DNA of 64,000 nt from Loktanella sp. M215 (GCF_021735925.1 NZ_WMEA01000001.1:2572001-2636000); one strand, 5' to 3'. Counted from the stretch's first letter, positions 46,200-54,790 are shown. Notes: generated by a model not told the origin, from the sequence alone. Translations and numbers: made by a program.

Positions 46200-46543
46200 C
46201 AGACGACGGCGGTCACGATGATCTCGACCTTGTAGTCGGGCGTGGCAAGCTTGGCTTCACCGGTCCAGCGGGCAGGGGCGTTGCCCTTGCTGACCCAACC
46301 GTCCCAGACGGCGTTCATCGCGGCAAAGTCGGCCATGTCCGCGACCCAGACCTGTGCGGTCAGGATCTTCGACTTGTCGGTGCCGGCCAGGGCCAGCAGG
46401 CGGTCGATCTGCGCCAGCACTGCGGTCGTCTGCGCGGTGGCATCCTCACCGGGTTTGCCGACCTGACCGGCCAGATAGGCGATACCGTTGTGCACGACAG
46501 CCTGAGACATCCGGTCACCGGATTCGATACGTTGAATTGTCAT
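46199..46543 (-). CDS. RidA family reactive-intermediate deaminase
   Basis: This 114-residue YjgF/RidA-family protein hydrolyses reactive enamine/imine intermediates from PLP enzymes. YLAGQVGKPGEDATAQTTAVLAQIDRLLALAG is the family start. The signature region includes MNAVWDGWVSKGNAPARWTGEAKLATPDYKVEIIVTA, with the catalytic Arg in PARWT and the terminal Glu. It forms a trimer in known members. Followed by the overlapping thioesterase gene. Confidence 0.92.
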   Translation of the reverse strand: MTIQRIESGDRMSQAVVHNGIAYLAGQVGKPGEDATAQTTAVLAQIDRLLALAGTDKSKILTAQVWVADMADFAAMNAVWDGWVSKGNAPARWTGEAKLATPDYKVEIIVTAVV

Positions 46544-46572
46544 GGGATATTCCTGCGCGGCAGAGGGAAGAG

Positions 46573-46646
46573 TGGAGCGGGTAACGGGAATCGAACCCGT
46601 AACTGAAGCTTGGGAAGCTTTCGTGATACCTTTTCACCATACCCGC
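46573..46646 (-). tRNA. tRNA-Gly (anticodon CCC)
   Basis: On the minus strand a 74-nt cloverleaf can be folded. The acceptor stem GCGGGTA / TACCCGC has 7 perfect pairs, T is the discriminator base and CCA is encoded. The anticodon stem is GAAGC / GCTTC with loop TTCCCAA, giving anticodon CCC. The T arm is ACGGG-TTCGATT-CCCGT. It reads GGG codons, common in this GC-rich genome. Confidence 0.97.
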
Positions 46647-46718
46647 CTGCGACCGGCCCGAAGACCGTGCGATTGCTTTACACCGCTGCGGGGCCTGCCG
46701 CAAGCGGAGCGGGACATG

Positions 46719-46741
46719 AAAAAAGCGCCCGCAGGCGCTTT
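46719..46741 (-). terminator. Terminator of the DUF882 protein gene
   Basis: Stem AAAGCGCC / GGCGCTTT, tetraloop, followed on the minus strand by six T residues, 28 nt beyond the stop. Confidence 0.85.
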
Positions 46742-46768
46742 GTTTCCGGATTATCGGGACGGGTCCGT

Positions 46769-47338
46769 TCAGCCACGCCAGCTGCGGACATCGCCGCAAT
46801 CCATATGCACGAAGTTCGAACCGGAGTAGGTGCCGACACCGCCCGCGTGGCAGGCCGCGGCCGCCTTGGCCATCTGGCCCACACTGCGGTTCGACAGCCG
46901 CAGATCGGCAGCCTGACCGCGCATGTGCAGCGAATTGCGCGCCACGCCCGAGGAGTTCTGCCGCAGCATCGCGTTCGTTTCCGGGCTGCGGTAGCCGGAC
47001 AGCAACATGTAGGGTTCCGATGTGTCCATCAGGCGGTGCGAGGCGGCCATGATGTCGACGGTGCGGCTGTCCATGTTGACGACCTTGCCGTTGCGCCAGT
47101 CACGCATGAAGGCGTTGATCTCGCGCAGCGCCTCGCCGATGTATTCGCCTTCGATCCAGTAGATCGTATCCAGACGTTCGCCCGTCCGGCCTGAGTACAT
47201 GCTGATGCGGCGAATGTCGCCGCCGCCGCGCAGAAAGCCTGCGGCTTTGGAATAGGTGGGGGCGGTTGCCAGGGCCGTTGCCGCGAACGCACCCAATAGG
47301 CCACGCCTGGAGAATCCAGTTGAACGCTGATCTGTCAT
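46769..47338 (-). CDS. DUF882/YcbK-type peptidase M15 family protein
   Basis: The 189-residue precursor has a twin-arginine signal, FSRRGLLGAFAATALATA. The mature part resembles YcbK/DUF882 of the peptidase M15 superfamily (zinc-dependent peptidoglycan endopeptidases). INAFMRDWRNG, LSGYRSPETNAMLR, NSLHMRGQAADLRL with HxxGxAxD zinc ligands, and SNFVHMDCG with the last His are all present. In E. coli, YcbK is linked with the L,D-transpeptidase YcbB; here too an YcbB-like gene lies divergently next door. Confidence 0.9.
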   Translation of the reverse strand: MTDQRSTGFSRRGLLGAFAATALATAPTYSKAAGFLRGGGDIRRISMYSGRTGERLDTIYWIEGEYIGEALREINAFMRDWRNGKVVNMDSRTVDIMAASHRLMDTSEPYMLLSGYRSPETNAMLRQNSSGVARNSLHMRGQAADLRLSNRSVGQMAKAAAACHAGGVGTYSGSNFVHMDCGDVRSWRG

Positions 47339-47663
47339 GGTAGTGCCTGTCCCGTCTGTCGTGTTTTGCGCGTATTGCCCGCGCTTTTCATCTTTTCCCC
47401 AGATGTGAGGAGTTTATTGCACAGGGTCACAAATGCGCCAACCCCGGAACCGGATCGGTTCCATGCTGCGAACAAAATCGGCAAGAATCTGCGCATTTCA
47501 CGATAATGGGGCGGCGGCGCGGCGCATTGTAGGCAGGCGTGCAACAGGCCGCCCTAAACCGTCGGACGCGGCCATTGTGAATGGACAGCACCCGTTGCAG
47601 CCCTGAATAAACGGTCTGACGCCCGCGATGTGGGCCCTATTTGCCTTCTCAGGGGAAAAGACC
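47339..47663. other. Divergent intergenic region between DUF882 and L,D-transpeptidase genes
   Basis: This 325-bp stretch has lower GC than its surroundings on the left side. No gene is supported. GGAACC-GGATC-GGTTCC (47446-47462) is an inverted repeat with 6-bp arms that could be a regulatory site. Promoters for both wall-active genes must lie here, but I cannot assign hexamers with confidence. Confidence 0.5.
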
Positions 47664-49289
47664 GTGACGCTCGCCAACCTGCCTCGATCCTTTGCCCACC
47701 CGGTGCGCGCCATTGCGCTTATCGTGACCCTTGCCGTGCTGATTTTGACCTTGCCGGGCGGCGCGCAGGCGCAAGTGACCGCTTTTCGGCAGGCCGTGGC
47801 CGAATCGGCCGCGCGCGATACGAACCTCGCGACCTTCTACCGGGGCCGCGATTTCGAAGGGATCTGGACCGGCGGCGACTCTGCCGCCGCGGGCCGCCGC
47901 AACGCCCTGTTGACGGCGCTGGCCGACGCGGGCGCGCACGGACTGCCGGTCGCGCGCTACAACCCCGACCAGTTGATGGCGCAACTGCGCGCTGCCGCCA
48001 CCCCGGCCCAGCAAGGCGCGGCAGAGGTCGCGATGTCGCAGGCCTTCCTGCACTACGCCCGCGATGTGCAGACCGGCATCCTGACCCCGTCCAAGGTCGT
48101 GCCGCTGATCGTGCGCGAGGTGCCGCTTCGGTCCCCCCTCGGCACCCTGCAGGCCTTCATCCAGTCGAACCCGGCGGCCTTCCTGCGGTCGCTGCCGCCC
48201 AGCAGCCCCGAATACGCCCGCCTGATGCGGGAAAAGCTGCGGATGGAAGGTCTTTTGGCGCAAGGCGGCTATGGCCCGACCGTGCAGGCCAGCAGCCTTG
48301 CCCCCGGTGCCAGCGGGCAGGCGGTTGTCGATCTGCGCAACCGGCTGATCCTGATGGGCTTCCTCGACCGGACCGCGACGCAGACCTATGACGCCAGCAT
48401 TCAGGCGGCGGTCCAGCGGTTCCAGCAGTCGATGGGTCTGTCCGTGGACGGCAGTGCCGGTGGTGAGACGATGAAGGAAATCAACGTCCCCCTCGACCGG
48501 CGGATGCAGTCCGTCATCGTCGCGATGGAACGCGAGCGCTGGATGAACCGTCCACGGGGCCAGCGACACATCTGGGTCAACCTGACCGACTTTACCGCCG
48601 CCATCGTCGACAATGACCGCGTCACCTTCTCGACCCGCTCTGTCATCGGCGCGACCGAAAGCGACCGCCAAAGCCCAGAGTTCTCCGACGTCATGGAATA
48701 CATGGTCATCAACCCCAGCTGGTATGTCCCCCGGTCCATCGTGGTGAACGAATACCTGCCGCAGCTTCAAAGCAATTCCGGTGCGGTCAGCCATCTTGAT
48801 GTCACCGACCGCAGCGGCAACGTGATCCCGCGCGGGTCGGTGAATGCGTCGAAATACACCGCCAAGACCTTCCCCTATTCGATGCGGCAGGGGCCGAGCG
48901 AGCGCAATGCGCTGGGTCTGGTGAAGTTCCTGTTTCCCAACAAGTACAACATCTACCTGCACGACACGCCGTCCAAGAACCTGTTCAGCCGGGAAAGCCG
49001 CGCGTTCAGCCACGGCTGCATCCGCCTGAACGACCCCTTCGATTTCGCCTACGCCCTGCTGGCCCGGCAGGAGTCGGATCCCAAGGCGGTGTTTCAGGCG
49101 CGTCTGAACTCCGGTTCCGAAAGCCGGATCACTTTGAAGGAGCCCGTGCCGGTCCATATCGTCTACCGCACGGCTTTCACGAACGTGACCGGGCAGTTGC
49201 AGTTCCGCCGCGACATCTATGGCCGCGACGCGGCGATCTGGAATGCGCTGGCGCGCGAAGGGGTAGCGGTGCGCGCCCTTCAGGGTTAG
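47664..49289 (+). CDS. L,D-transpeptidase, YcbB/LdtD type
   Basis: The enzyme makes 3-3 cross-links in peptidoglycan in the periplasm. I place the start at GTG 47664 because AGGGGA lies 8 nt upstream; the ATG at 47628 has no RBS. The 541-residue precursor has a signal sequence (about 8-36, ending GGAQAQ), a helical N-terminal domain and a peptidoglycan-binding domain (about 205-265). The YkuD domain follows, with the catalytic SHGCIRLNDP motif (Cys about 452). HIWVNLTDFTAAIVDND and WYVPRSIVVNEYLPQL are typical of LdtD-like members. Confidence 0.93.
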   Translation: MTLANLPRSFAHPVRAIALIVTLAVLILTLPGGAQAQVTAFRQAVAESAARDTNLATFYRGRDFEGIWTGGDSAAAGRRNALLTALADAGAHGLPVARYNPDQLMAQLRAAATPAQQGAAEVAMSQAFLHYARDVQTGILTPSKVVPLIVREVPLRSPLGTLQAFIQSNPAAFLRSLPPSSPEYARLMREKLRMEGLLAQGGYGPTVQASSLAPGASGQAVVDLRNRLILMGFLDRTATQTYDASIQAAVQRFQQSMGLSVDGSAGGETMKEINVPLDRRMQSVIVAMERERWMNRPRGQRHIWVNLTDFTAAIVDNDRVTFSTRSVIGATESDRQSPEFSDVMEYMVINPSWYVPRSIVVNEYLPQLQSNSGAVSHLDVTDRSGNVIPRGSVNASKYTAKTFPYSMRQGPSERNALGLVKFLFPNKYNIYLHDTPSKNLFSRESRAFSHGCIRLNDPFDFAYALLARQESDPKAVFQARLNSGSESRITLKEPVPVHIVYRTAFTNVTGQLQFRRDIYGRDAAIWNALAREGVAVRALQG

Positions 49290-49327
49290 ATCAGGGCCAG
49301 ACGCAAATCGACCGCGAGGCAGGCCCT

Positions 49328-50422
49328 ATGACACTGACAGTCGCAGATATCGCAAAGGCCCTCGGGACGACGGCCTTCGGCGACACCACACTGACCGTGA
49401 ACCGCCCGGCAGAGCCCGGCGACGCCCGTGCGGACGATCTCGCACTGGCGATGTCACCGGCCTATGCCGACGCATTGAGCGCGAGCAAGGCACGGGCGGC
49501 GATCGTCTGGGACGGTGCCGACTGGCAGGCGCTGGGGCTGCAGGCCGCGATCACCGTGCCGCGCGCGCGGCTGGCCATGGCGGCGCTGACGCAGACCTTC
49601 GACCCGGCCCCGGCGCCGACCGGCATCCACCCGACCGCGATCATCCCCGACAGTTGCACCGTGGGGGCCAATCCCAGCATCGGCCCCTTCGTCGTTCTGG
49701 CCGAGGGCGTGACCTTGGGTGACCGCTGTCGCCTCGACGCGCACGTCAGCATCGGCCCCGGCAGCACGCTGGGCGACGACTGCTGGCTGAACGCCGGGTC
49801 GCGCGTGGGCCGCAACTGCCACTTCGGCCACCGCGTCATCCTGCAGCCCAACGCAGTCGTGGGCGCGGACGGCTTCTCCTACGTCACGCGCGACCTGTCG
49901 AACGAGGAACGCGCCTATCAGTCGATGGGCCGCGAGCCTCTGACACCGCCCGCGGACGGCAAACGCCACCGCATCCACAGCCTCGGCGGCGTGATTTTTG
50001 GCGACGACGTGGAACTGGGTGCGAACTCCTGCGTCGATGCGGGCACCATTCGCGCGACGCGGGTCGGGCGTGGCACCAAGATCGACAACAACGTCATGGT
50101 CGGCCACAACTGCATCATCGGCGAGGATTGCATCCTGTGCGGTCAGGCCGCGATGGCCGGATCCGGCGTTCTGGGCGACCGGGTCGTGATGGGCGGGCGC
50201 GCCGCGACCAAGGATCATATCACGGTGGGCAACGACGTCGTGATGGCCGCGGCATCCGGGCTTTATGTCAACGTCAAGGACGGCAGCTTCATCATGGGGC
50301 TGCCCGCGATGGAATTACCCGCCTACCGCGCGCGGGAAAAAGGGCTGCGGCGGTTGCCACAGATGCTCAAGGATATCGCCGCGTTGCAGAAACGGGTTCC
50401 CAAAGACGACGCCAGCGACTAG
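49328..50422 (+). CDS. lpxD: UDP-3-O-acylglucosamine N-acyltransferase
   Basis: LpxD adds the second 3-hydroxyacyl chain to UDP-glucosamine in lipid A synthesis, using acyl-ACP. The 364 residues have a small uridine-binding domain (about 1-105), then hexapeptide repeats forming a left-handed beta-helix (about 108-310; IHPTAIIPDSCTVG, IGPFVVLAEGVTLG) and a C-terminal helical ACP-binding part. The catalytic His is in FGHRVILQPNAVVGADGFSY. It lies outside the usual bamA-skp-lpxD-fabZ-lpxA cluster and is instead followed by an ACP and a ketosynthase gene. Confidence 0.93.
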   Translation: MTLTVADIAKALGTTAFGDTTLTVNRPAEPGDARADDLALAMSPAYADALSASKARAAIVWDGADWQALGLQAAITVPRARLAMAALTQTFDPAPAPTGIHPTAIIPDSCTVGANPSIGPFVVLAEGVTLGDRCRLDAHVSIGPGSTLGDDCWLNAGSRVGRNCHFGHRVILQPNAVVGADGFSYVTRDLSNEERAYQSMGREPLTPPADGKRHRIHSLGGVIFGDDVELGANSCVDAGTIRATRVGRGTKIDNNVMVGHNCIIGEDCILCGQAAMAGSGVLGDRVVMGGRAATKDHITVGNDVVMAAASGLYVNVKDGSFIMGLPAMELPAYRAREKGLRRLPQMLKDIAALQKRVPKDDASD

Positions 50423-50455
50423 ATCGCAGGCACCGGTAAGACAGGACCAGCGACT

Positions 50456-50713
50456 ATGACTGTTCAGGACAAGATCATCGCCATCCTTGCGGATCAGGCC
50501 CTGCTGGACGTGTCCGACGTGACACTGGACGACACCCTGGAAAGCCTCGGGATCGACAGCATGGGTCTGGTCGAGACGATCTTCGCCATCGAGGAAGCCT
50601 TCGACATCACGGTGCCGTTCAATGCCAACGCCCCGGCTGAAAGCGGTTTCGACGTGACCTCGGTCCGCGCCATCGTCGCCGCGGTCGAAAGCCTCGTGAA
50701 AGAGCGGGTCTAG
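50456..50713 (+). CDS. Acyl carrier protein (non-AcpP paralogue)
   Basis: This 85-residue ACP carries the phosphopantetheine Ser in LGIDSMGLVETIFAIEEAF. It differs clearly from the housekeeping AcpP (which has DSLD) by DSMG and a less acidic helix II. It starts 33 nt after lpxD and ends 5 nt before the ketosynthase gene. The arrangement suggests a carrier used by a special acyl chain pathway. Confidence 0.92.
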   Translation: MTVQDKIIAILADQALLDVSDVTLDDTLESLGIDSMGLVETIFAIEEAFDITVPFNANAPAESGFDVTSVRAIVAAVESLVKERV

Positions 50714-50718
50714 GCGCC

Positions 50719-51927
50719 ATGCGCCGCGTGGTCATCACCGGGGCCGGCACGATCAATCCACTGGGTCACGACGTGCCCACGACACTGGCCGCGCTGCGGG
50801 CGGGCCATTGCGCGATCGGACCGCTCGATATTCCCGACGTGGACCGGTTGATGATCAAGATCGGCGCGCAGGTCCGCGGCTATGACGAGGCCGCGCATTT
50901 CTCGCGTCAGGATCTGACGCTCTTCGACCGCTTCACCCAGTTCGCGCTGCTCTCCGCCCGTCAGGCGCTCGCGCAAGCCGGCCTCAAGTTCGAAGGACAG
51001 GCCGCCGACCGGGCCGGCGTAATCCTCGGAACCTCCGGCGGCGGGTTGACGACGCAGGACGACAATTACCGCGCCGTCTTCGAGGGCGGCAAGAACCGCG
51101 TCCACCCCTTCATCGTGCCGCGCCTGATGAACAACGCAGCTGTCAGCCAGGTCTCGATCGCGCACAATCTGCGGGGGCCTGCCTTCACCGTCTCGACCGC
51201 CTGTGCCTCGTCGAACCACGCGATGGGGCAGGCGCTGGCGATGATCCGGTCCGGGCTGGCCGACGTCATGCTGACCGGCGGGTCAGAGGCGATGCTGTGT
51301 TTCGGTGGCATCAAGGCGTGGGAGGGGCTGCGCGTCATGTCCCGCGACGGTTGCCGCCCGTTCTCGGCAGACCGCAACGGCATGGTGCAGGGCGAGGGCG
51401 GGGCCGTCTTCGTGTTCGAGGCGCGTGACCACGCCATCGCCCGTGGCGCCGACATCCTGTGCGAGGTCGCCGGGTTCGCCATGTCATCGGATGCCGCCGA
51501 CATCGTCACACCCTCTGCCGATGGGGCCGCCCGCGCGATGCGCGGTGCGCTGGCCGACGGCGGCATCGGGATCGACGAGGTCGGCTACATCAACGCCCAC
51601 GGCACCGGGACCACCGTCAACGACCGGACCGAGACGGCGGCGATCCATGCCGTCTTTGGCGAACACGCGCCGCATCTGGCCGTATCCTCGACCAAGGCGA
51701 TGCACGGTCATCTGATCGGTGGCACCGGTGCGGTGGAACTGCTGGCCTGCATCATGGCACTGCGCGACGGGATCGTGGCGCCCACCATCGGGCTGACCGC
51801 GCCCGATCCGGACTGCGATCTGGACTATGTGCCCAGCAGCGCGCGAGACATGCGGATCGACGTCGCCCTGTCGAACGCCTTTGCCTTCGGCGGGTTGAAT
51901 GCCGTGATCGCGCTACGCCGCGCCTGA
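50719..51927 (+). CDS. Beta-ketoacyl-ACP synthase (FabF-like)
   Basis: The 402-residue condensing enzyme elongates acyl-ACP chains. The active Cys is in STACASSNHAMGQ, the two His in NAHGTGTTVNDRTE and MHGHLIGGTGAVE, and the C-terminal glycine loop in NAFAFGGLNAVI. The variant TGTTVND and the HGHLIGGTG motif depart from typical FabF. Adjacent ACP and lpxD suggest it extends chains for lipid A or an outer-membrane lipid rather than bulk phospholipid. It ends at a long palindromic terminator. Confidence 0.9.
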   Translation: MRRVVITGAGTINPLGHDVPTTLAALRAGHCAIGPLDIPDVDRLMIKIGAQVRGYDEAAHFSRQDLTLFDRFTQFALLSARQALAQAGLKFEGQAADRAGVILGTSGGGLTTQDDNYRAVFEGGKNRVHPFIVPRLMNNAAVSQVSIAHNLRGPAFTVSTACASSNHAMGQALAMIRSGLADVMLTGGSEAMLCFGGIKAWEGLRVMSRDGCRPFSADRNGMVQGEGGAVFVFEARDHAIARGADILCEVAGFAMSSDAADIVTPSADGAARAMRGALADGGIGIDEVGYINAHGTGTTVNDRTETAAIHAVFGEHAPHLAVSSTKAMHGHLIGGTGAVELLACIMALRDGIVAPTIGLTAPDPDCDLDYVPSSARDMRIDVALSNAFAFGGLNAVIALRRA

Positions 51928-51944
51928 CACCATGTCTGAGGCAA

Positions 51945-51981
51945 AAGGGCCACACCGGCGATCATCGCTGGCGTGGCCCTT
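51945..51981. terminator. Bidirectional terminator between ketosynthase and ialB genes
   Basis: A 37-bp near-perfect palindrome. Arms AAGGGCCAC / GTGGCCCTT are followed inward by CC/GG and GCGAT-type pairs around ATCAT, flanked by A's and T's. It serves both convergent genes. Confidence 0.85.
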
Positions 51982-51999
51982 GTCTTGGATCGACCGACC

Positions 52000-52728
52000 T
52001 TACTGGGCGGCGAGGCTGTCGTAACCGGCGGTGAAGCCGTTCAGCGACAGGTTCAGCACGACTTCCTGATCCGGTGCCGCAGCGGGAACCATGCGGATCG
52101 TGGCCGCCGCACCGCGCTTGAGCTGCGTGATCTCGGCGGGGGTGAATCCCACGCGCGCAACGCAGCCGGCCGCGTTGCAGAAGGTGAACGGATAGACCTT
52201 CGGCTCGCCGTTATCGATCTTCAGCTGCAGCTGTGCTGTCAGCAGCGTTTCCAGCGGCACTACGATGGTCGCACCCGCAGCCGCCTGGCTGCCAGACGGC
52301 AGCGGGAAGGTGCTGAATTCAGCCACGGCATTGTCGTCCTTGTCCATAAGCAACTGATACAGCTGGCAGGGATCGACCTGACCCTCCTCGGCCTTCAGGC
52401 AGCGTTGCGACCAGTCGCCGAACGTGGCCTTGATGAACGGCTGACCCACGCTCGGGGCGGCATTGGCCGCGCCAGCGGCTGCGGCGTCGGCCGGTGCGGC
52501 CGTGGTCTGATCCGGTGCAGGCGTGGCGGCCGGCGCATCCGTGGCCGGTGCATCGGTGGCCGGCACGGCTGCAGCCGGTGCGTCGGTCGTCGCAGGCGCG
52601 TCAGGCGCAGGGGCATCGGTTGCGGGGGTGTCGGCGGCCGGGGTGTCGGTCGACTGTGCCATCACGGCAAAAGGGGCGGTGGTCAGCAGCAGGCCGACCA
52701 GAAGGGGTTTCACGGCAATGCGCATCAT
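52000..52728 (-). CDS. IalB-family protein with Ala/Pro/Thr/Asp-rich spacer
   Basis: This 242-residue precursor is related to invasion-associated locus B proteins, periplasmic or surface proteins of unknown biochemistry common in alphaproteobacteria. The signal peptide is MRIAVKPLLVGLLLTTAPFAVMAQ. A spacer (about 27-95) repeats ATDAPA-like units. The IalB domain (about 100-242) has FGDWSQRCL, DPCQLYQLL and TFCNAAGCVARVGF, whose Cys pairs probably form disulfides. The start after GGAGAG (ATG 52728 or 52725) fits. A CTGACA/TAGATC promoter precedes it. Confidence 0.88.
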   Translation of the reverse strand: MMRIAVKPLLVGLLLTTAPFAVMAQSTDTPAADTPATDAPAPDAPATTDAPAAAVPATDAPATDAPAATPAPDQTTAAPADAAAAGAANAAPSVGQPFIKATFGDWSQRCLKAEEGQVDPCQLYQLLMDKDDNAVAEFSTFPLPSGSQAAAGATIVVPLETLLTAQLQLKIDNGEPKVYPFTFCNAAGCVARVGFTPAEITQLKRGAAATIRMVPAAAPDQEVVLNLSLNGFTAGYDSLAAQ

Positions 52729-52759
52729 GTGTCTCTCCGGGCTCATGGGTCTTGGCCGC

Positions 52760-52788
52760 GATCTAGCATGCGGCGACTGCACTGTCAG
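52760..52788 (-). promoter_or_regulatory. Putative promoter of ialB
   Basis: Minus strand: CTGACA (-35, 52783-52788), 17-nt spacer, TAGATC (-10, 52760-52765) preceded by TGC (extended -10). About 30 nt upstream of the start codon. Confidence 0.55.
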
Positions 52789-52878
52789 GGGCAAAATGCC
52801 GTGATGGGGGCAGGGCGGCGGAACACACCGCACCGGCGTCTGGTCACGAAGGCCGCGCCGTCCCGGCGATCACATAGA

Positions 52879-52904
52879 AAAAGGGCCCCCGAAAGGACCC
52901 TTTT
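52879..52904 (-). terminator. Intrinsic terminator of the candidate small RNA
   Basis: Stem AAAAGGG / CCCTTTT with two more G-C pairs inside and a short loop; five T's on the minus strand. Confidence 0.75.
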
Positions 52905-52938
52905 CCGATTGCTCCCTGTCGGACTTTGCCGACGAATT
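52879..52938 (-). ncRNA. Candidate small RNA (about 60 nt)
   Basis: The promoter TTGACG / 17 nt / TAGCGT (52973-52945) predicts a start near 52938. The RNA would begin AAUUCGUCGGCAAAGUCCGA, forming a stem GUCGG / CCGAC (loop CAAAGU). A linker GGGAGCAAUCGG follows, then the terminator hairpin AAAAGGG / CCCUUUU with T run. No start codon with a sensible frame is present. The next gene downstream is 150 nt away and has its own promoter. Function and homologues unknown. Confidence 0.5.
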
Positions 52939-52944
52939 GGGCAG

Positions 52945-52973
52945 ACGCTAGGCGATGGCAGACCGCGCGTCAA
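52945..52973 (-). promoter_or_regulatory. Sigma-70-like promoter of the candidate small RNA
   Basis: TTGACG (52968-52973), exactly 17 nt, then TAGCGT (52945-52950), read on the minus strand. Confidence 0.55.
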
Positions 52974-53045
52974 CATCGAATGACGCCTTGCAACCTTGAC
53001 GTTAATGCCCCCGGCGCGGCACGCGTGGGGGGCTGTTTCGCCCGC

Positions 53046-53160
53046 AAAAAATGGCCGCGCCCAAGGGACGCGGCCAGGTCGGGAGGGAAAACGAGAGAAG
53101 GTCGCCCAGCGCCCCCGGGGGACATTGGAAACACCGGGCTCCTTTGTTCTGGCACAGATA
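53046..53160 (-). ncRNA. Possible second small RNA ending in a strong terminator
   Basis: A minus-strand terminator has the stem TGGCCGCG / CGCGGCCA plus CCC/GGG, followed by TTTTTT (53046-53076). Only about 130 bp lie between it and the divergent HerA-like gene, with no frame to terminate. A [18 protein letters not shown] near 53160 would contain a GGAGCCCGG / CCCCCGGGGG-rich part. No convincing promoter hexamers were found, so the start is a guess. Confidence 0.3.
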
Positions 53161-53205
53161 GGTTAACGATGTATTTTGATCCCGACGGAAACCGCAGGAG
53201 CGATC

Positions 53206-54750
53206 ATGACGGACAGCATCTTCATCGGCGGCGGTGGCACGGACTATGGCGCTGCACAGGTCCTGCTACTGGACAAGGCCAACCGGCACGGGCTGATCGC
53301 GGGGGCCACAGGGACCGGCAAGACCGTGACGCTCCAGATCCTCGCCGAAGGGTTTTCGGCCGCGGGCGTGCCGGTGTTCCTGTCCGACGTGAAGGGCGAT
53401 CTGTCTGGTCTCGCCGCCAGCGGATCACCCGATGCCAAGCTGCACGACGCCTTCATGTCCCGCGCCGCGACCATCGGCCTTGATCTGCAATACAAAGCCT
53501 TTCCGGTCACCTTCTGGGATCTGCTGGGCAAGCAGGGCCACCCGATCCGCGCCACCGTGGCCGAGATGGGGCCGCTTTTGCTGTCGCGCCTTCTGGACCT
53601 GACCGACGTGCAGGAAGGTGTGATGAACGTGGCCTTCCGCGTGGCCGACGAGGAAGGCCTGCCGCTGCTGGACCTCAAGGATCTGCAGGCGCTGCTGGTC
53701 TGGGTCGGGCAGAACGCCAAGGACCTGTCGCTGCGCTATGGCAATGTCGCCACCAACTCCGTCGGCGCGATCCAACGACAGTTGCTGGTGCTGGAAAATC
53801 AGGGCGGCAACGCGCTGTTTGGCGAACCGGCGCTGGAACTGGCGGACATGATGACACTGGCCCCCGACGGGCGGGGCCAGATCAACATTTTGGCCGCCGA
53901 CCAGTTGATGGGCAGCCCGAAGCTTTATTCCACCTTCCTGCTGTGGATGCTGTCAGAACTTTTCGAGGTGCTGCCAGAGGTCGGCAACCCGGACAAGCCC
54001 AAGCTCGTGTTCTTTTTCGACGAGGCGCACCTGCTGTTCGACGGCGCGCCAAAGGTGCTGGTCGACAAGGTCGAACAGGTTGCCCGCCTGATCCGGTCCA
54101 AGGGGGTCGGCGTCTATTTCATCACCCAGAACCCGGCGGACGTGCCCGACGACGTGCTGGGGCAACTCGGCAACCGGGTGCAGCACGCCCTGCGTGCCTT
54201 TACCGCCCGCGACCGGCAGGACCTGAAAAAAGCGTCAGAGACCTATCGCGACAACCCCGCCTTCGACACGTCAGAGGCGATCCAGCAGGTCGGCACCGGC
54301 GAGGCGCTGACCTCAATGCTGGACGCCAAGGGCGCACCCCTGATGGTGGAACGGACCTTGATCCGCCCGCCTTCGTCGAAACTGGGCCCCATCGACCTGC
54401 CCGTGCGGGCGGTGCTGATGGCCAATTCCCCGATGGCCGGAAAATACGACACCGCCATCGACCGCGAGAGTGCCTTCGAGATGCTGGCCAAGCGCGCCGA
54501 TGCGGCGGCGGCAGAGGCGGCAAAGGCCGAGGCGGCGGAAGTGGAGGCGGAGGCGCAGGAGCGCGAATTCAAGCAGGCCCGCCGCTATGACGCGCCGCAG
54601 ACCGGCCGGTCAACCGCGCGCCACCGCAGTAGCGCGCAGGATCAGGGATTCGGCGGGGCTGTCGCACAGGTCGTCATCAAGGAATTGAAGGGCACGACGG
54701 GGCGCCGCATCGTCCGCGGGATATTGGGCGGACTTTTCCGGGGACGATAG
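53206..54750 (+). CDS. HerA-like helicase C-terminal domain ATPase (DUF853)
   Basis: The 514 residues start [15 protein letters not shown] with RBS GCAGGAG. The P-loop is GATGTGKT (residues 33-40). [20 protein letters not shown] Walker B and sensor segments lie near residue 270, and [30 protein letters not shown] near 305-335. These are marks of the HerA/FtsK-like group annotated DUF853. The C-terminus has an Ala/Glu coiled-coil (about 425-460) and a [19 protein letters not shown] tail. Probably a DNA- or membrane-associated ATPase of unknown role; the nuclease partner NurA is absent. Confidence 0.88.
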   Translation: MTDSIFIGGGGTDYGAAQVLLLDKANRHGLIAGATGTGKTVTLQILAEGFSAAGVPVFLSDVKGDLSGLAASGSPDAKLHDAFMSRAATIGLDLQYKAFPVTFWDLLGKQGHPIRATVAEMGPLLLSRLLDLTDVQEGVMNVAFRVADEEGLPLLDLKDLQALLVWVGQNAKDLSLRYGNVATNSVGAIQRQLLVLENQGGNALFGEPALELADMMTLAPDGRGQINILAADQLMGSPKLYSTFLLWMLSELFEVLPEVGNPDKPKLVFFFDEAHLLFDGAPKVLVDKVEQVARLIRSKGVGVYFITQNPADVPDDVLGQLGNRVQHALRAFTARDRQDLKKASETYRDNPAFDTSEAIQQVGTGEALTSMLDAKGAPLMVERTLIRPPSSKLGPIDLPVRAVLMANSPMAGKYDTAIDRESAFEMLAKRADAAAAEAAKAEAAEVEAEAQEREFKQARRYDAPQTGRSTARHRSSAQDQGFGGAVAQVVIKELKGTTGRRIVRGILGGLFRGR

Positions 54751-54790
54751 GTTGCGGTCGACTTGGGGGCGCGGACGGAGGGATCTGAGT

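Larger units (their letters stand above)
52729..53205. other. 477-bp intergenic region with RNA-gene signals
   Basis: No protein gene is supported between ialB and the HerA-like gene. The region holds the ialB promoter, a complete promoter-terminator pair for a short minus-strand RNA (52879-52938), a further minus-strand terminator with six T's (53046-53076), and the upstream region of the HerA-like gene. Confidence 0.7.

Noticed and set aside
46573..46646. tRNA-Gly as an integration site
   Set aside because: No integrase beside it and no repeated 3' tRNA end was found in the window.
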